Source: Ascaris suum
Lineage: Eukaryota; Nematoda; Chromadorea; Rhabditida; Ascarididae
Length of the DNA stretch: 64,000 nt
Assembly (NCBI GenBank): GCA_013433145.1
Contig: CM024190.1
Coordinates: forward strand, 3,844,001-3,908,000
Direction of reading: 5' to 3'
Shown here: piece by piece, positions 28,601 through 40,640 of the stretch
How the letters are laid out: every line of letters begins with the position of its first letter
Numbering within the stretch: the first letter of the stretch is position 1
The notes under the pieces: model-generated
Databases searched by the model: none
What the model was told of the DNA's origin: nothing
Seen by the model: the letters and a program-made list of their open reading frames with translations, nothing else
Position numbers and translations under genes: made by a program

Positions 28601-31129
28601 ATTCCCTTAGAATTGATAATCAAATAATTCCAAATTGCATGAACAATGCATTATAAATGTCCTTTATCGTGACACAAGAACCGATGATCTGGATCCAACC
28701 CGACGGCAAATAATGATCAATTATTCCCTTAGAATTGATAATTAAATAATTCACAAATTGCATGAATAATGCATTATAAATGTCATTTATCGTGACACAA
28801 GAACCGATGATCTGGATCCAACCACGGCAAATAATCGATCAATTATTTCCCTTATAAATTGATAATGAAATAATTTCACAAATTGCATGAATAAAGCATT
28901 ATAAAAGTCCTTTATGTGACATAAGAACCGATGATCTGGATCCAACCGTCGGAAAATAATGGTCAATTATTCCCTTCCAGTTGATAATCAAATAAATTCT
29001 CAAATTGCATGCATAATGCATTATAAATGTCCTTCATCGTGACACAACAACCGCGGATCTGGATTCCAACCCGACGGCAAAGAGTGATCAATTATTCCCT
29101 TCTAGTTGATAATCAAATAATTCTCAAATCGCATGAATAATGCATTATAAATGTCCCTTTTCGTGACACAACCAACCGACATCTGGATCCAACTCGACGG
29201 TGAATAATGATCAATTATTCCCCTTTCTACTCCAAGGCAGAATAATCGAATAATTCTCAAGTCGCATGAATAATGCACTATAAATGTCCCTTTATCGTGA
29301 CACAAGAACGATGATCTGGATCGAACCCGACGTGAAATAAGGATCAATTATTCCCATCCAGTTGATAATGAAATAATCACAAATTGCATGAATAATGCAT
29401 TATAAATGTATTTATCGTGACACAACAACCGAGGATCAGTATCCAACTCGACGGCAAATAATGATCAATTATTCCCTTCCATTTGATAATCAAATAATCT
29501 TCAAACTGCATGAAATGATGCACTCTGAATATCCTTTATCGTGACACAAAACCCGATGATCTTGATCCAACTCGACGCAAATAATGATCAATTATTCCCT
29601 TCCAGTTGATAATCAAATAACTGTCAAACTGCATGAATAATGCAGTATAAAAGTCCTTCATCGTGACATAAGAACCGATGATCTGGATCGAACCCGACGG
29701 GAATAATGATCAATTATTCCCTTTCCAGTTGATAATCAAATAATTCTCAAATTGTATGAATAATGCACTAAAGATAAGCCTTTATGGTCACACTAGATCC
29801 GCTGATCTGGATCGAACATGAACGGAAGTAATGATCATTTATTACTTCTAGTTGAATACGAATAATTCTCAAATTGTATGAATGATGCACTGAAAATAGT
29901 CTTTACGTGACAAAACATCCGCTCATCTAAATCGAACAATGAAGGCAAATAATGATCAATTATTCCCTTGAAGTTGATAACGAAATAATCCTCGAATTGC
30001 ATGAATAATGCACTATAAATGTCCCTTATCGTGACACAAGAACCGGTGATCTGGATCCAACAGCACGGCAAATAATGATCAATTATTCCCTTCCCATTGA
30101 TAATCAAATAATCGTCAAATAGCATGAATGATGCACTCTGAATATCCTTTATCGTGACACAAAAACCGATGATCTGGATCCAACTCGACGGCAAATTAAG
30201 TGATCAATTATTCCCTTCCAGTTGACAATCAAATAACTGTCAAACTGCATGAATAATGCATTATAAATGTCCTTCATCGTGGCGCAAGAACAGATGATCT
30301 GGGTCCAACTCGTCGGATGATAATGATCAATTCTTCTCGTTGCAGTTGATAAATACAAGATTGTCAAATTGGCGTGAATGATGCATTATAAATGTCCTTT
30401 ATCGTGACACAACAACCGAGGATCTGTATCCAACTCGACGGCAAATAATGATCAATTATTCCCTTCACAGTTGAAAATCAAATAATCGTCAAATTGCGTG
30501 AACGGTGCACTCTGATTACAAAAAATTATTATTTCCTTTATCGTGACACAACAACCGAGGATCTGTATCCAACTCGACGCAAATAATGATCAATTATTCC
30601 CTTCTAGTTATAATCAAATAATCTTCAAATTGCATGAATGATGCACTCTGAATATACTTTATCGTGACACAAAACCGATGATCTTGATCCAACTCGACGG
30701 CAAATAATGATCAATTATTCCCTTCCAGTGATGATCAAATAACTGTCACACTGCATGAAAAATGCATTATAAATTTCCTTTATCGTGACACAAGAACCGA
30801 TATGATCTGGATCCAACACGACGAAAATAATGGTCAATTTATTACCTTCCAATTGATAAGAAATAATTCTCAAACTGCATGAATGATGCATTATAAATGT
30901 CCTTTATCGTGACACAACAACCAAGGATCTTACCAACTCGACGGCAAAGAGTGATCAATTAATATCTTCGAGTTGATAATCAAATAATTCTCAAGTCGCA
31001 TGAATAATGCAATATAAATGCCCTTTATCGTGACACAAGAACCGATGATCTTAATCGAACCCGACTGAAATAAGGATCAATTATTCCCATCCAACTGATA
31101 ATGAAATAATGCCCAAATTGCATGAATAA
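22620..31129 (-). repeat. Satellite array, right arm core (type B), opposite orientation
   Basis: The same satellite as 2811-22519 but reverse-complemented: TCCTTTATCGTGACACAAGA, AATAATGCATTATAAATG and AATAATGATCAATTATTCCC recur every 120-124 bp. From 22620 to about 25100 many monomers carry TTCTGAAACTGCATG, whose complement is rare in the left arm but present near the gap (about 20945 and 21070). Ordered variant blocks also occur: CTGCATCCAACTCG at about 22761, 23525 and 24515. From about 29760 type-A monomers begin to be interleaved with type B. One monomer near 30510 has an A/T-rich insertion. Confidence 0.95.
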
Positions 31130-31959
31130 TGCACTAAATGTAGCCTTTATTTTCACACCACATCCGCTGATGTGGATCGAACCTGAATGGAGTAATGACA
31201 ATTATTAACATCTAATTGATAAAGAAATGATTCTCAAATTGTATGAATAATGCACTAAAAATAGCCTTTATCGTGACACAAATATCGCTCATCAGCATCG
31301 AACATGAAGGCAAATAATGATCAATTACTCAATTGAAGTTGATAACGTAATAAATCTCCAATTGCATGAATAATGCACTGAATAAAGCCTTTATCGTGAC
31401 ACAATATCCGCTCATCTGCATCGAACATGAAGGCAAATAATGATCAATTACTCAATTGAAGTTGATAACTAATAATTCTCCAATTGCATGAATAATGCAC
31501 TGAAAAATAGCCTTTATCGCGACACAAACATCCGCACATCTCGATCGAGCTTGAAATGAAATAATGATCAATTATTCCTTTGTATTTGATAACGAAATAA
31601 TTCTCAAATTGTATGAATAGTGCACCAAAAACAGCGTTTGATCGTGACACAAGATGCGCTGATCTCTACCGAACATGAAGGAATAATGACAATTCCCTTG
31701 CCTTGTATTTGATAACGAAATAACTGTCAAATTTGCATGAATAATGCCCTAAAGGTAGCTTTATTTTCACACAACATCCGCTGATGTGGATCGAACCTGA
31801 ATGGACGTAATGATCAATTATTACATCTAATTGATAAAGAAATGATTCTCAAATTGCATGAATAATGCACCAAAAACAGCGTTTATCGTGACACAACATC
31901 CGCTCATCTGCATCGAACATGAAGGCAAATAATGAACAATTATTCCCTTGAAGTGATAA

Positions 31960-32835
31960 CGAAATAATTCTCGAATTCCATGAATAAAGCCCAAAGGTAC
32001 CTTTACGGTCACACAACATCCGCTGTGTGATCGAACCTGACTGGACGTAATGATCAATTATTAACTTCTAGTTGATAGAGACATATTCTCAAGTTGCATG
32101 AAACAATGCCCTAAAAATAGCCTTCATCGTGAAACAACATCCGCTCATCTGCATCGAACATGAACGCAAATAATGATCAATTATTCCCTTCCAGTTGGTA
32201 ATAAAATAACTGTCAAATTGCAATGATTAATGCCCTAAAAAAACGCGTTTATATCGTGACACAACATCTGCGATAATAGATCGAACGAACGGAAGTAATA
32301 ATCAATTATTCCCACTGAAGTTGATAGCGAAATAATCTCAAATTGCCTGTACAATGCACTAAAAATAGCCATCAATCGTGACACAACATCCCTCATCTAG
32401 ATTGATCATGAAAGACAAACAATGATCAATTACTCGCTTGAAGTTAATAGCGAAATAATTCTCAAATGCATGCATAAATGCACACTAAAATAGCTTTTAT
32501 CGTGACACAGCATGGGCTGATCTCGATCGAATTTGACCGGAAATAATGATCAATTACTCCCTTGAAGTTAACTTGAAATAATTCTCAAATTGCATGGATT
32601 AATGCCCTAAAAAGCCTTAATCGTGACGCACATCCGCTCATCCAGGTCGAACATGAAGGCAAACAATGATCAATATTTCCTTGAAGTTGACAGCGAAATG
32701 ATTCTCAATTGCATGGATAATGCACCTAAAAATAGCTCGTGACACAACTCCGCACATCTCGATCGAGCTTGACCGCAGATAATGATCAATAATTCCCTTT
32801 CCAGCTGATAATGAAATAACTCTCAAATTGCATGA
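31960..32835 (-). repeat. Eight-monomer tandem duplication at right edge, copy 1
   Basis: A block of about eight monomers is repeated immediately after itself at 32935-33810; GAATTCCATGAATAAAGCCC occurs at 31973 and 32947, an offset of 974 bp. Private variants shared in order include CTGTACAATGCACT, AGACAAACAATGATC, CACAGCATGGGCTGATC and CGACCGCAGATAATG-like sequence. Confidence 0.8.
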
Positions 32836-32934
32836 ATAATGCACTAAAAAATACCTTTATCGTGACACAACATCCGCACTCTCGATCGAACATGAACGCA
32901 AATAATGATCAATTATTCCCTTGAAGCTGATAAC

Positions 32935-33810
32935 GAAATAATTCTCGAATTCCATGAATAAAGCCCTAAAAGGTAGCCTTTACGGTCACACAACATCCGC
33001 TGTTGTGGATCGAACCTGAAGGGACGTAATGATCAATTATTACTTCTAGTTGATAAGGAGACAATTCCTCAGTTGCATGAAACAATGCCCTAAAAATAGC
33101 CTTCATCGTGAAACAAACATCCGCTCATCTGCATCGAACATGAACGCAAATAATGATCAATTATTCCCTTCCGTTGGTAATAAAATAACTGTCAAATTGC
33201 ATGATAATGCCCTAAAAAAAAGCGTTTATCGTGACACAACATCTGCCGATATAGATCGAACCTGAACAAGTAATAATCAATTATTCCCTGAAGTTGAATA
33301 GCGAAATAATTCTCAAATTGCCTGTACAATGCACTAAAAAAAGCCCTTCATTGTGACACAACATCCGCTCAACTAGATTGATCATGAAGACAAACAATGA
33401 TCAATTACTCGCTTGAAGTTAATAGCGAAATAATTCTCAAATTGCATGAATAATGCACTAAAAATAGCTTTTATCGTGACACAGCATGGGCTGATCTCGA
33501 TCGAATTTGACCGGCAATAATGATCAATTACTCCCTTGAAGTTAACTTGAAATAATTCTCAAATTGCATGGATAATGCCCTAAAAAGCCTTTATCGTGAC
33601 GCTACATCCGCTCATCCAGATCGAAACATGAAGGCAAACAATGATCAATTATTCCCTTGAAGTTGACAGCGAAATGATTCTCAGATTGCATGGATAATGA
33701 CATAAAAATAGCTCGTGACACAACATCCCACATCTCGATCGAGCTTTGACCGCAGATAATGATCAATTTTCCCTTCCAGCTGATAATGAAATAACTCTCA
33801 AAATTGCATG
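32935..33810 (-). repeat. Eight-monomer tandem duplication at right edge, copy 2
   Basis: Second copy of 31960-32835, ending at the terminal repeat. It differs from the first by scattered substitutions and small indels. The left arm does not show this duplication; it has a different 11-monomer-offset duplication instead. Confidence 0.8.
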
Positions 33811-33822
33811 AATAATGCACTG

Positions 33823-34308
33823 AAAAAAAACTTCATTACAGAATTAGGTCCGAAGCAGTGAACAGACGACGGTTGTCGGTAATGCTGGAATATATTATTC
33901 AATGTGTGAAGCATTAAAAGCTCCGATTTTTTTGTAACGAAAGGCTGGAGATTTTGGTGCGCCATATTTAGTTTCGATCAATCCTAAAAAAATTACTTTT
34001 TTAAAGAATCAATAATTTGTAAGTAAAAATTCCATTAAAAGTTGTTATTGAAAACAATTTCAAAGGTATGGTTATTGAAGGAAATTGTGGAAGATTTTGA
34101 AATATTCGACCTTCCACTTGCAAACCTATGAACGTTAGAAGTGAGACTGCTTAATGTGAACTGATAAGTAGTTCGAAAATCACATTTCTGCAGAAAAAGT
34201 TGGAAAGTCGAACATTTTGCAGTCATTTTGGAGATAGAGATCACCGGGTAAAAAAAACAGCAAATTGAAGGACAGCTTTTACTGTTCAGTTCATTCTAAA
34301 AACGCCCC
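33823..34308 (-). repeat. Right terminal inverted repeat
   Basis: This is the reverse complement of positions 1-479. It starts with an A-run directly after the last satellite monomer and ends TCTAAAAACGCCCC at 34308, after which similarity to the left copy cannot be followed. The near-identity contrasts with the strong divergence of the adjoining monomers. That suggests recent mobility, gene conversion between ends, or selection on the termini (inference). Confidence 0.85.
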
Positions 34309-35906
34309 AACATATGAAGGAGTACCTCATATAAAAGGTGTGACCTGAAATCCCGATAGAAATGAAATCGCCGTAACGAACATCTTCAAAAAATCTACCA
34401 CAGCATAACACGGTCAATTTACACATTAGCTTTTGTATTTGATTAGCAAGAGTGATATATCGCGATGAGAAGATAATGGAAGAGAAGCCATGTGCGTTAG
34501 TTCTATAGGTAACTGATAAGAGGTTTGAAGGTGTTATTGGCAGGCATTCGGAGAGGTATGTTTTGCTAGAAGGAAATGATAAATGACCAAAGAGAAATTG
34601 ATGAATGACCAGCGTTATGTTTCGTAATAAATTTATGAGAGTAAACGGAAGCCATGAGGAAGGCATATGAAGAAATGCAACGGTGATTTTTCTACCTTGG
34701 GAAGAAAAACATATGAAGTATGCGTAAACGTGTGCCTCGCTCAACCACCAAGTGAACAGCATTCAACGCCACACTGACACAATAGCGTCACCCACGCGAA
34801 GCCGCAGTATAATAAGCCAGCCTGCAATTTCTATGTTTATTCCTCCTATCACCGATGCGTAATTGACAAGATAATACCCGATTCATTTGAAGAGGTGGAG
34901 GAAAGGTGGACGTGACTGCTTTGCAATCATCCCCTCTTCTTTCTTCTCCACTACTTAAGTCTCGAAACATAGTATTTTCATCACCAAGGACATTTTGCCC
35001 GCCGATAAAACGTCCTCTATCTACCTGATCGACAAAGCTAAGGCATGTCTACTACAAATGAATCGGACATGGGACTATCAAATGTGGACAAGTTGCATAA
35101 CAACACGGAATTGTTTGAGCCTACGCCGCTGGAGTCCGAACTCAGTTGCCATGTAGAAAATAATTTTCTTCTGCAGCACTGGAGCTAGGAATTTTTTGCC
35201 TCATTTTTTTTTGCCTTAATAAAATTTTTCAGATCACCTTGCTCGACTAAAAAAAAGAAAAGAAAAAACTTAGATTGGCCAATTAACTTTATAAAAATTC
35301 AATATTAACAATCATAGACGACTAAACATTTTGTGGATAAAATTGCGAATTTAAATGTTCACTTCATCATTATAAGATTTCTTCACATTTGAAAAATCTA
35401 ATTGAAAAACAAAAGAAAAAGACCTCCAAAAGCAACATCCCCGAAGGTTATTAGATATCTCTCACTTGATGCACAGACGGTTCCCAAAGATTTTGTCGGC
35501 ATTTGCTACTCAGATGTGCCCCATAACTTCATTCCATGACTTTCCTTTGCAAGCAACAAGCCCTTAAAACACCCAACAGTGATAACTGAAGCGAGGAAAT
35601 GGAAAGCGGAAGACAGGGGGAGGGATGGGGGGTAGAAGTCGTCCATGTATCATTGCTATGTTTGTCCGATCGATAATTCGAAAAAAAAATGTGCAGTAAA
35701 ATTTGTGGTGCCAGATACTCACACATAATTTTGACCAAAATTGAGCATTAAAGGAAGCGAGAGATTAATATGACGGCAAATACATTCATTTGCTAATATT
35801 TATTCACCAATCACGCATCATCATAGAGTCTTAACAACTGCAATGGTGGCAACGTCGAAACACAGAAATCAATCAAACAACTGTTGAAATCCTCGCTGCA
35901 TTTTTT

Positions 35907-35955
<49 letters not shown>

Positions 35956-38900
35956 GAGGAGTTTAGTAGAAAGAAGAGTTAAAACAAGAACACACGATCC
36001 ACCAGTCGAATGGTGAAGAGAATTAAATTGAATGTAAAAAAAAAAAAAGCTTATAAAAGTGCATGCGTAAACGCGAGCAAAGGTATAAGAATATAACGTG
36101 GCGTAATAAGGCAACGATGAGACCGCGCACTTCGTCTCAATATTTGCGTCAAGCACGGAGTGCAGTACCACCAGTCAGATTAGACAAAACGCAAAATACA
36201 TAAAAGGCAATCAATACCTGCAAATGCGTCATAATATTTCAAGTCTATTGAGATCAAAATCAGTATAAAATGTTGGTGGTGGCTATGAATAAAATATGAT
36301 CATCGATGTAAAACTACTCGCCTTTAAAACTCCAAACACTAATAGACAATTTGATATCCATTTAATGGGCTCACTTGAGTCGTTAAAACAACAAGAAACT
36401 CTCACGAGAAAGATTCCACCTAGAAAATTGTTAAACAATAGGTGATGATGCGCTCCTAAACGTTCAGTTATTAAAGGTGACTGTACCAACTTAGAACGAC
36501 TGTAAACTGCCCAGATGCCGAACATTTTGTATTTGCAAAGCGCATTGCAACAATGTCATGTCTTTGCTATGTACATATGGTGTTCCACAGTCATGTTCGT
36601 CGTCTCTAAAGTGGTTAACACTGGAGAACAACGGAAGTATGGTCGAGAAATTTGATAGGTATAAGTAAAGCTTTATAGAGGTTAACTACGTACTCGTAAA
36701 GGACCTTCAATCAGACCGATTAGTTCTTCGAAAGGAGGGATTTTCACTAAACATGCTTAAAATAAAAATAAATTCCATAGGCGATAGGATGAAGAAAAGT
36801 GAATCCAACCAATCGGCATTTTGAACGAAGTTATAAAAAGCACATATTGTGCCAGCTCTTACGGACATGCTTCACTAGTTTTTTTTTTTTCAGCTTTTTT
36901 TCTTCCATCAACCCACAAACTTCCCCTGGCAATTACGTACGCGTAAGATGTAAATAACAACCCTCATGCGAAAATTTTTGTCATCACTTCTATATCACAT
37001 TTATCTTGAAAATGCTCTCTGATATACCAAATACATTCATCATGTCTTTATCATATTTAAATAAATTTATACGGAGTTTAAACCCTTTTCAGTCCCTCTC
37101 AAAGAAAAAAAGCAGCCTTATTTTTTCACCTAGCGGGGAATTATCACATACTTAGTTATATTAAATACTTTGTCATGCAATAAAAACTGACCGGTTTTTT
37201 TTTCTCTTCCTTGCACTACAACTGGAATCGAGCGCTTGTAGCGACGGTTAAGTATAGAAATTCTAGTACTTTTTTCGTGACACATTGCCAACATATTCAA
37301 ATCTCGAATCTTGCATTCGATTTCTATCATTCAAGGGGGCATAACATTCGACAATTTTGGATTCTAACTTATATTCCGCAGATTATAATTATAGATCTCT
37401 TTTTCATTTCCAGAATCCCATTCCATTTAATCACCTCCTCTGACGACTCTGACCACTGTTTTGTGCCTGGAACGGTGGTCGAATAGTCAACGATTAAGGT
37501 GAGCTGATGTTCCGATAAAAGGTCATCTCGATATAAGTAATAAAGCTATATCCAGCTATTTCGCTTTTTTCCTCTTGTCTCCCTTCTCGCTTTGGATGCG
37601 ATATATTTAATCTCCAAACTCAGTGATCCTTAAGGAAAAAAAATGCACACTTCATGCCATATAAATACAGCACCAAATCACAACAAACCGTCCAATTCTT
37701 TATGGTCATCCAGTCATCTTTTTGAAGGCATGAGAATAACTAGATATATTATTTCATTACCTCCCCTCATCATTTTACCAGCGCATTTTAAGGTTGTGCG
37801 AGTGATGCATAACTCTATTAACCCGCTAGGTTCGAACAAAAGGAACTCAATAAAACCATCGAATTCCATACACCATAGTACTATTCAGAGATGAATACGC
37901 AAAAAGCCTCAGGATACATGTAGTGGACTGCGAATTGGGACAAAAAAGCATTGAATTTCGAGACGCGTAGATGACTAACAGTTTCGGTACTGCTACGGAG
38001 CAGAGTTACGAACGCCGAAGATAAAAGCGCAAATTTCCTAATTAAAGGAAACGGTACTACAATGATATCAACCTATCCACCTCCGTCTGCCGGTATTGCA
38101 AACACAGTTTCCTGCTCCACTCTGCTTTTTTTTTCACACACCTTCATGCATTCGCGGCTCCTCGTGTATAGTTTCTATTTTCGGTAGCATGCATCATGCG
38201 CACTGGTGAAGACCATCCAGCTTTTTGCATAGAATGCAATTTTCCAAACGCGGGAAGACATAAACCAAAGTACTAATGGCTGTTATTGCCACTTTTCTTT
38301 AATGTTTCGTTTTTACTAACGGTTTTCGTAATCCTTTTCATCTGGCCTTTGTGTCAGCATTAACTGATTAGAAAGCCCAAATCCTCAGTAAAATCAGCTA
38401 AACTACTTGCTACGCACAATCTGACTTAAACACTGTCTAGTGCATGAAGCGCAGCAGATCTTTTGACCGAACATTGAGCACAGAGTTGCTCGATATTCAA
38501 GCGATCGACTTGCAAACCTATCGCCATCGGGCAAAACAAGTGCTAACTTGTAGAGCTTTTGGAAGATGACAGTCTCTAATTAATACTGATAAACTTCATT
38601 AGTGAGGGATTTATCATTCCTTATTTGCTTCCGTATACGCCAGCACGCGACCTACTTTTAACACTATTCTCGCTCGCAAGTTCTTACATGCAAGTGGATC
38701 TGCGTAAAAACCCAAGCACTTGCACTCAGGCCGGTGTACGTTTGTTCTTTTTCCGGGATTTCAGTTGTGCCCCAATGATGAATGCATGCATCCTACAAGC
38801 TTTAAAAGCCCAATTTCCTCGCACCCAGAAAGCTGCAATCAAGAGTAAAAAGGTGTGCTGATAGGTGAAACACGGTGTGCAAGGGTTTCCCGCAGCATAT

Positions 38901-39879
38901 CGGCAGAAGGAAATTTCACTATGAGTTACCGAATTCCGAACAAAATATAGACTATAGTGCATTGAACACGGCCTTCTATAACAAATCGGATCGGTGAAAT
39001 CAATACCCCTGCAGCTTTTGAACAATAAGTAAGATCAGTTTTCAGCATGTGTCACTTGGCTTGTAGACCACTTTTGGCTTGAAGAGGGAACAGGGAAAAG
39101 CCTTCATTTGAATGGCTCTACTCCTTGTCTTGCGTGTATGTCCCCCGTAAAGAACGAGAAAGTGATTTCGTCAATAAGGTAAAAAGAACTAACCTTTACA
39201 ACTGGGGTCGAAATTTAAAAGTCGATCGAAGTTGCGGGGTCGATCGAAGTTTCACCATCAAATATTCCAATGAGCCGGCTCGAAGTTGAGGTTCCGTGGT
39301 GGACATCGCCTAACTCTGATCGCCACATCGAAGTTGAGCACTGGAGCTGGAGGAATGGGGAAAGGGAACGGCATACAACAAATTAAAACAGTAACAACTT
39401 TCATCCGCTTGCGAATCTTCCTACCTTTCAACTCACCGTGTTTTGTTGTTCCCATGATCTCATCTGGCTGGCAGCGAAGAGGCCCTGCGCTCGCCGAGAC
39501 GAATACGAATTAGCAAACAATCGTCGCCTACTTGACGCAACCACATTTCCTTTGTGCCTATCGCAGACTGCGCATTCTATGATAAACGGAACATGATGCA
39601 CTGAAAGTTATGATAGCCTTCATGTATAGCGGAACACTGAATAGGAAGATAGCTCTTTACCTGGAACATTCACTGATTTCAACTGCTTAAAATTACGCCC
39701 GTCGATCTGAACACCAAGACATCTACTACACGGATTCGCTTAGAAATTTGCAAACAAATGATGAAATGAAAGAGCCGAAAGTTAAAGTAGGCTGTTCAAA
39801 AAGAAAGGCCATAGGCGAATGTAGAGATCTTGGTAAAGGCGTTGGAGCGATGTAACGATTGAATTATTTTTATTCAATT
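34309..39879. other. Intergenic DNA, no supported gene
   Basis: Unique AT-rich sequence with no reading frame that I would call a gene. A 158-codon minus-strand frame (34762-34286) runs across the end of the terminal repeat and looks like chance. The only conspicuous feature is the G41 tract at 35910-35950. The remaining frames of 60-100 codons overlap on both strands and show no recognisable domain. Confidence 0.6.
35910..35950 (+). repeat. Poly-G tract (G41)
   Basis: Forty-one consecutive G (preceded by TTGGA), followed by CACAGGAGG. Such tracts can form G-quadruplexes, and in nematodes they are fragile when the DOG-1/FANCJ helicase is absent (known for C. elegans). The exact length is unreliable in most sequencing data. 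Confidence 0.95.
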
Positions 39880-40640
39880 CCAATATATTTCTGTAATGCC
39901 CCTATTTCAGCATTTCAGCATACCCCTTTCCCCTTCCTAAGTTTCTGTTCTTTTCTGTCCATTTTATGTTATTTGGTCTTTTCATCCATTCGTTTGCGAA
40001 TTTCTTCGTATCTTGCAACTATTTTTTCGTGTGTCTCTCTGTTGTTTAGCCATTTATCATGATCTCTGATGATTTCAGTTATGGCATTTGGTAAGGAGGC
40101 CATTTGTTCAGAGACGAATAGGACATGGAAGTATGCACAAGTGACCGAAGAAAGCCAAAAAATCTTTTACGCGAATAAATTCAAGACATGCAATCATCGT
40201 TTCGTGGCTCGACGAACTCCTCTCCATGATCGCGTCTCAGGTAAGTCCTTCCTACCCAGGAGTATGGGATGGTATAAATAGGTATAAATATCCAATAACA
40301 TCAGACGTGCCTCCGTTCGGTGGTATTAGCTTGGTAATATGTGACAAGGACCGCTCGCTCATTTCAGAAAGACTGGGTAAGTGCAGGTTTTCTGTCTGAT
40401 GACTGATGTATATCGATCAAATTTAAACATGTACTTGAATATACAAGCTTCTCTTCTCCAAAAATCCTTTTGCGGATAACATTCTCAATGAGGAAATATC
40501 ATCAAAAAGGCTCGCCAATCTCGCTGGTAGCGTTCTGAAGTAGACAACTTGATAATGGTGTTGTGATGAACGCATAACCCCAAGACTAGACTAGTGAAGC
40601 AGTTCTGTGTGAAGCATGGACAAGATCCGTTCAGCGACCT
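39880..40640 (+). repeat. Dispersed repeat, copy 1, with exon-like segment
   Basis: About 0.75 kb that aligns by eye with 51070-51790 in the same orientation. Shared landmarks are the TTTCAGCAT/CTTTCC pyrimidine-rich start, GGCCATTTGTTCAGAGACGA, ATATCCAATAACATCAGA, AGCTTGGTAATATGTGAC, CAAAAATCCTTTTGCGGA and AAAGGCTCGCCAATCTCG. Both copies contain the exon-like block described separately. It could be a transposable-element fragment or a duplicated piece of a gene. Confidence 0.75.
40079..40240 (+). CDS. Exon-like open segment within the dispersed repeat
   Basis: Bounded by a good acceptor (GATGATTTCAG ending at 40078) and a good donor (CTCAG|GTAAGT at 40240/40241). Read in the frame after TT, it is open for 53 codons (MAFGKEAICSETNRTWKYAQ onward) with no recognisable domain. 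The sister copy at 51250-51403 keeps splice-like ends but has a frame-breaking stop (ACCTTTAAGTGA). It may be one internal exon of an unidentified gene or an exonised repeat. I found no partner exons that I can support. Confidence 0.3.

Larger units (their letters stand above)
31130..33822 (-). repeat. Satellite array, right edge, diverged monomers (type A)
   Basis: Reverse-complement counterpart of the left edge. Diagnostic features are CACTAAAAATAGCCTTTATCG, ACAACATCCGCTCATCTGCA and GAACATGAAGGCAAATAATG (variable), with CTTGAAGTTGATAACGAAAT in place of the core's CTTCCAGTTGATAATCAAAT. The last monomer abuts the right terminal repeat at about 33822. Confidence 0.9.
1..34308. mobile_element. 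Giant foldback-like inverted element built of satellite DNA
   Basis: Seen: inverted copies of a roughly 480-bp unique sequence bound the region. The space between them is filled by a 123-bp-period satellite in + orientation (480-22519) and in - orientation (22620-33822), separated by a gap of 100 N. The right end is sharp: the repeat finishes in CGCCCC at 34308 and unrelated DNA follows. The left copy begins at its second base at window position 1, so the left flank and any target-site duplication are out of view. No transposase-like frame is visible inside. Known: foldback elements (Drosophila FB, Galileo, C. elegans Tc4) have long inverted repeats, some made of tandem units. Inference: this is a non-autonomous foldback-type transposon, or a former one, whose arms grew by satellite amplification. 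Alternatively it is an inverted satellite block that happens to be bounded by a duplicated unique segment. Confidence 0.7.

Noticed and set aside
480..33822. CRISPR array
   Set aside because: The 120-123-bp units are whole tandem monomers with no alternation of short constant repeats and unique spacers, and the DNA is eukaryotic.
1..34308. Inverted structure as a missed-adapter or chimeric-read mirror artefact
   Set aside because: The arms differ in length, in private block duplications (1339-bp offset on the left, 974-bp on the right) and in monomer order, so one arm is not a reverse copy of the same reads.
34286..34762. 158-codon minus-strand frame crossing the element border
   Set aside because: It runs from unique DNA into the terminal repeat, has no recognisable motif, and is Ser/Leu/Phe-rich like other chance frames here.
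35869..36171. Proline-rich small protein
   Set aside because: The Pro run is the complement of the G41 tract.
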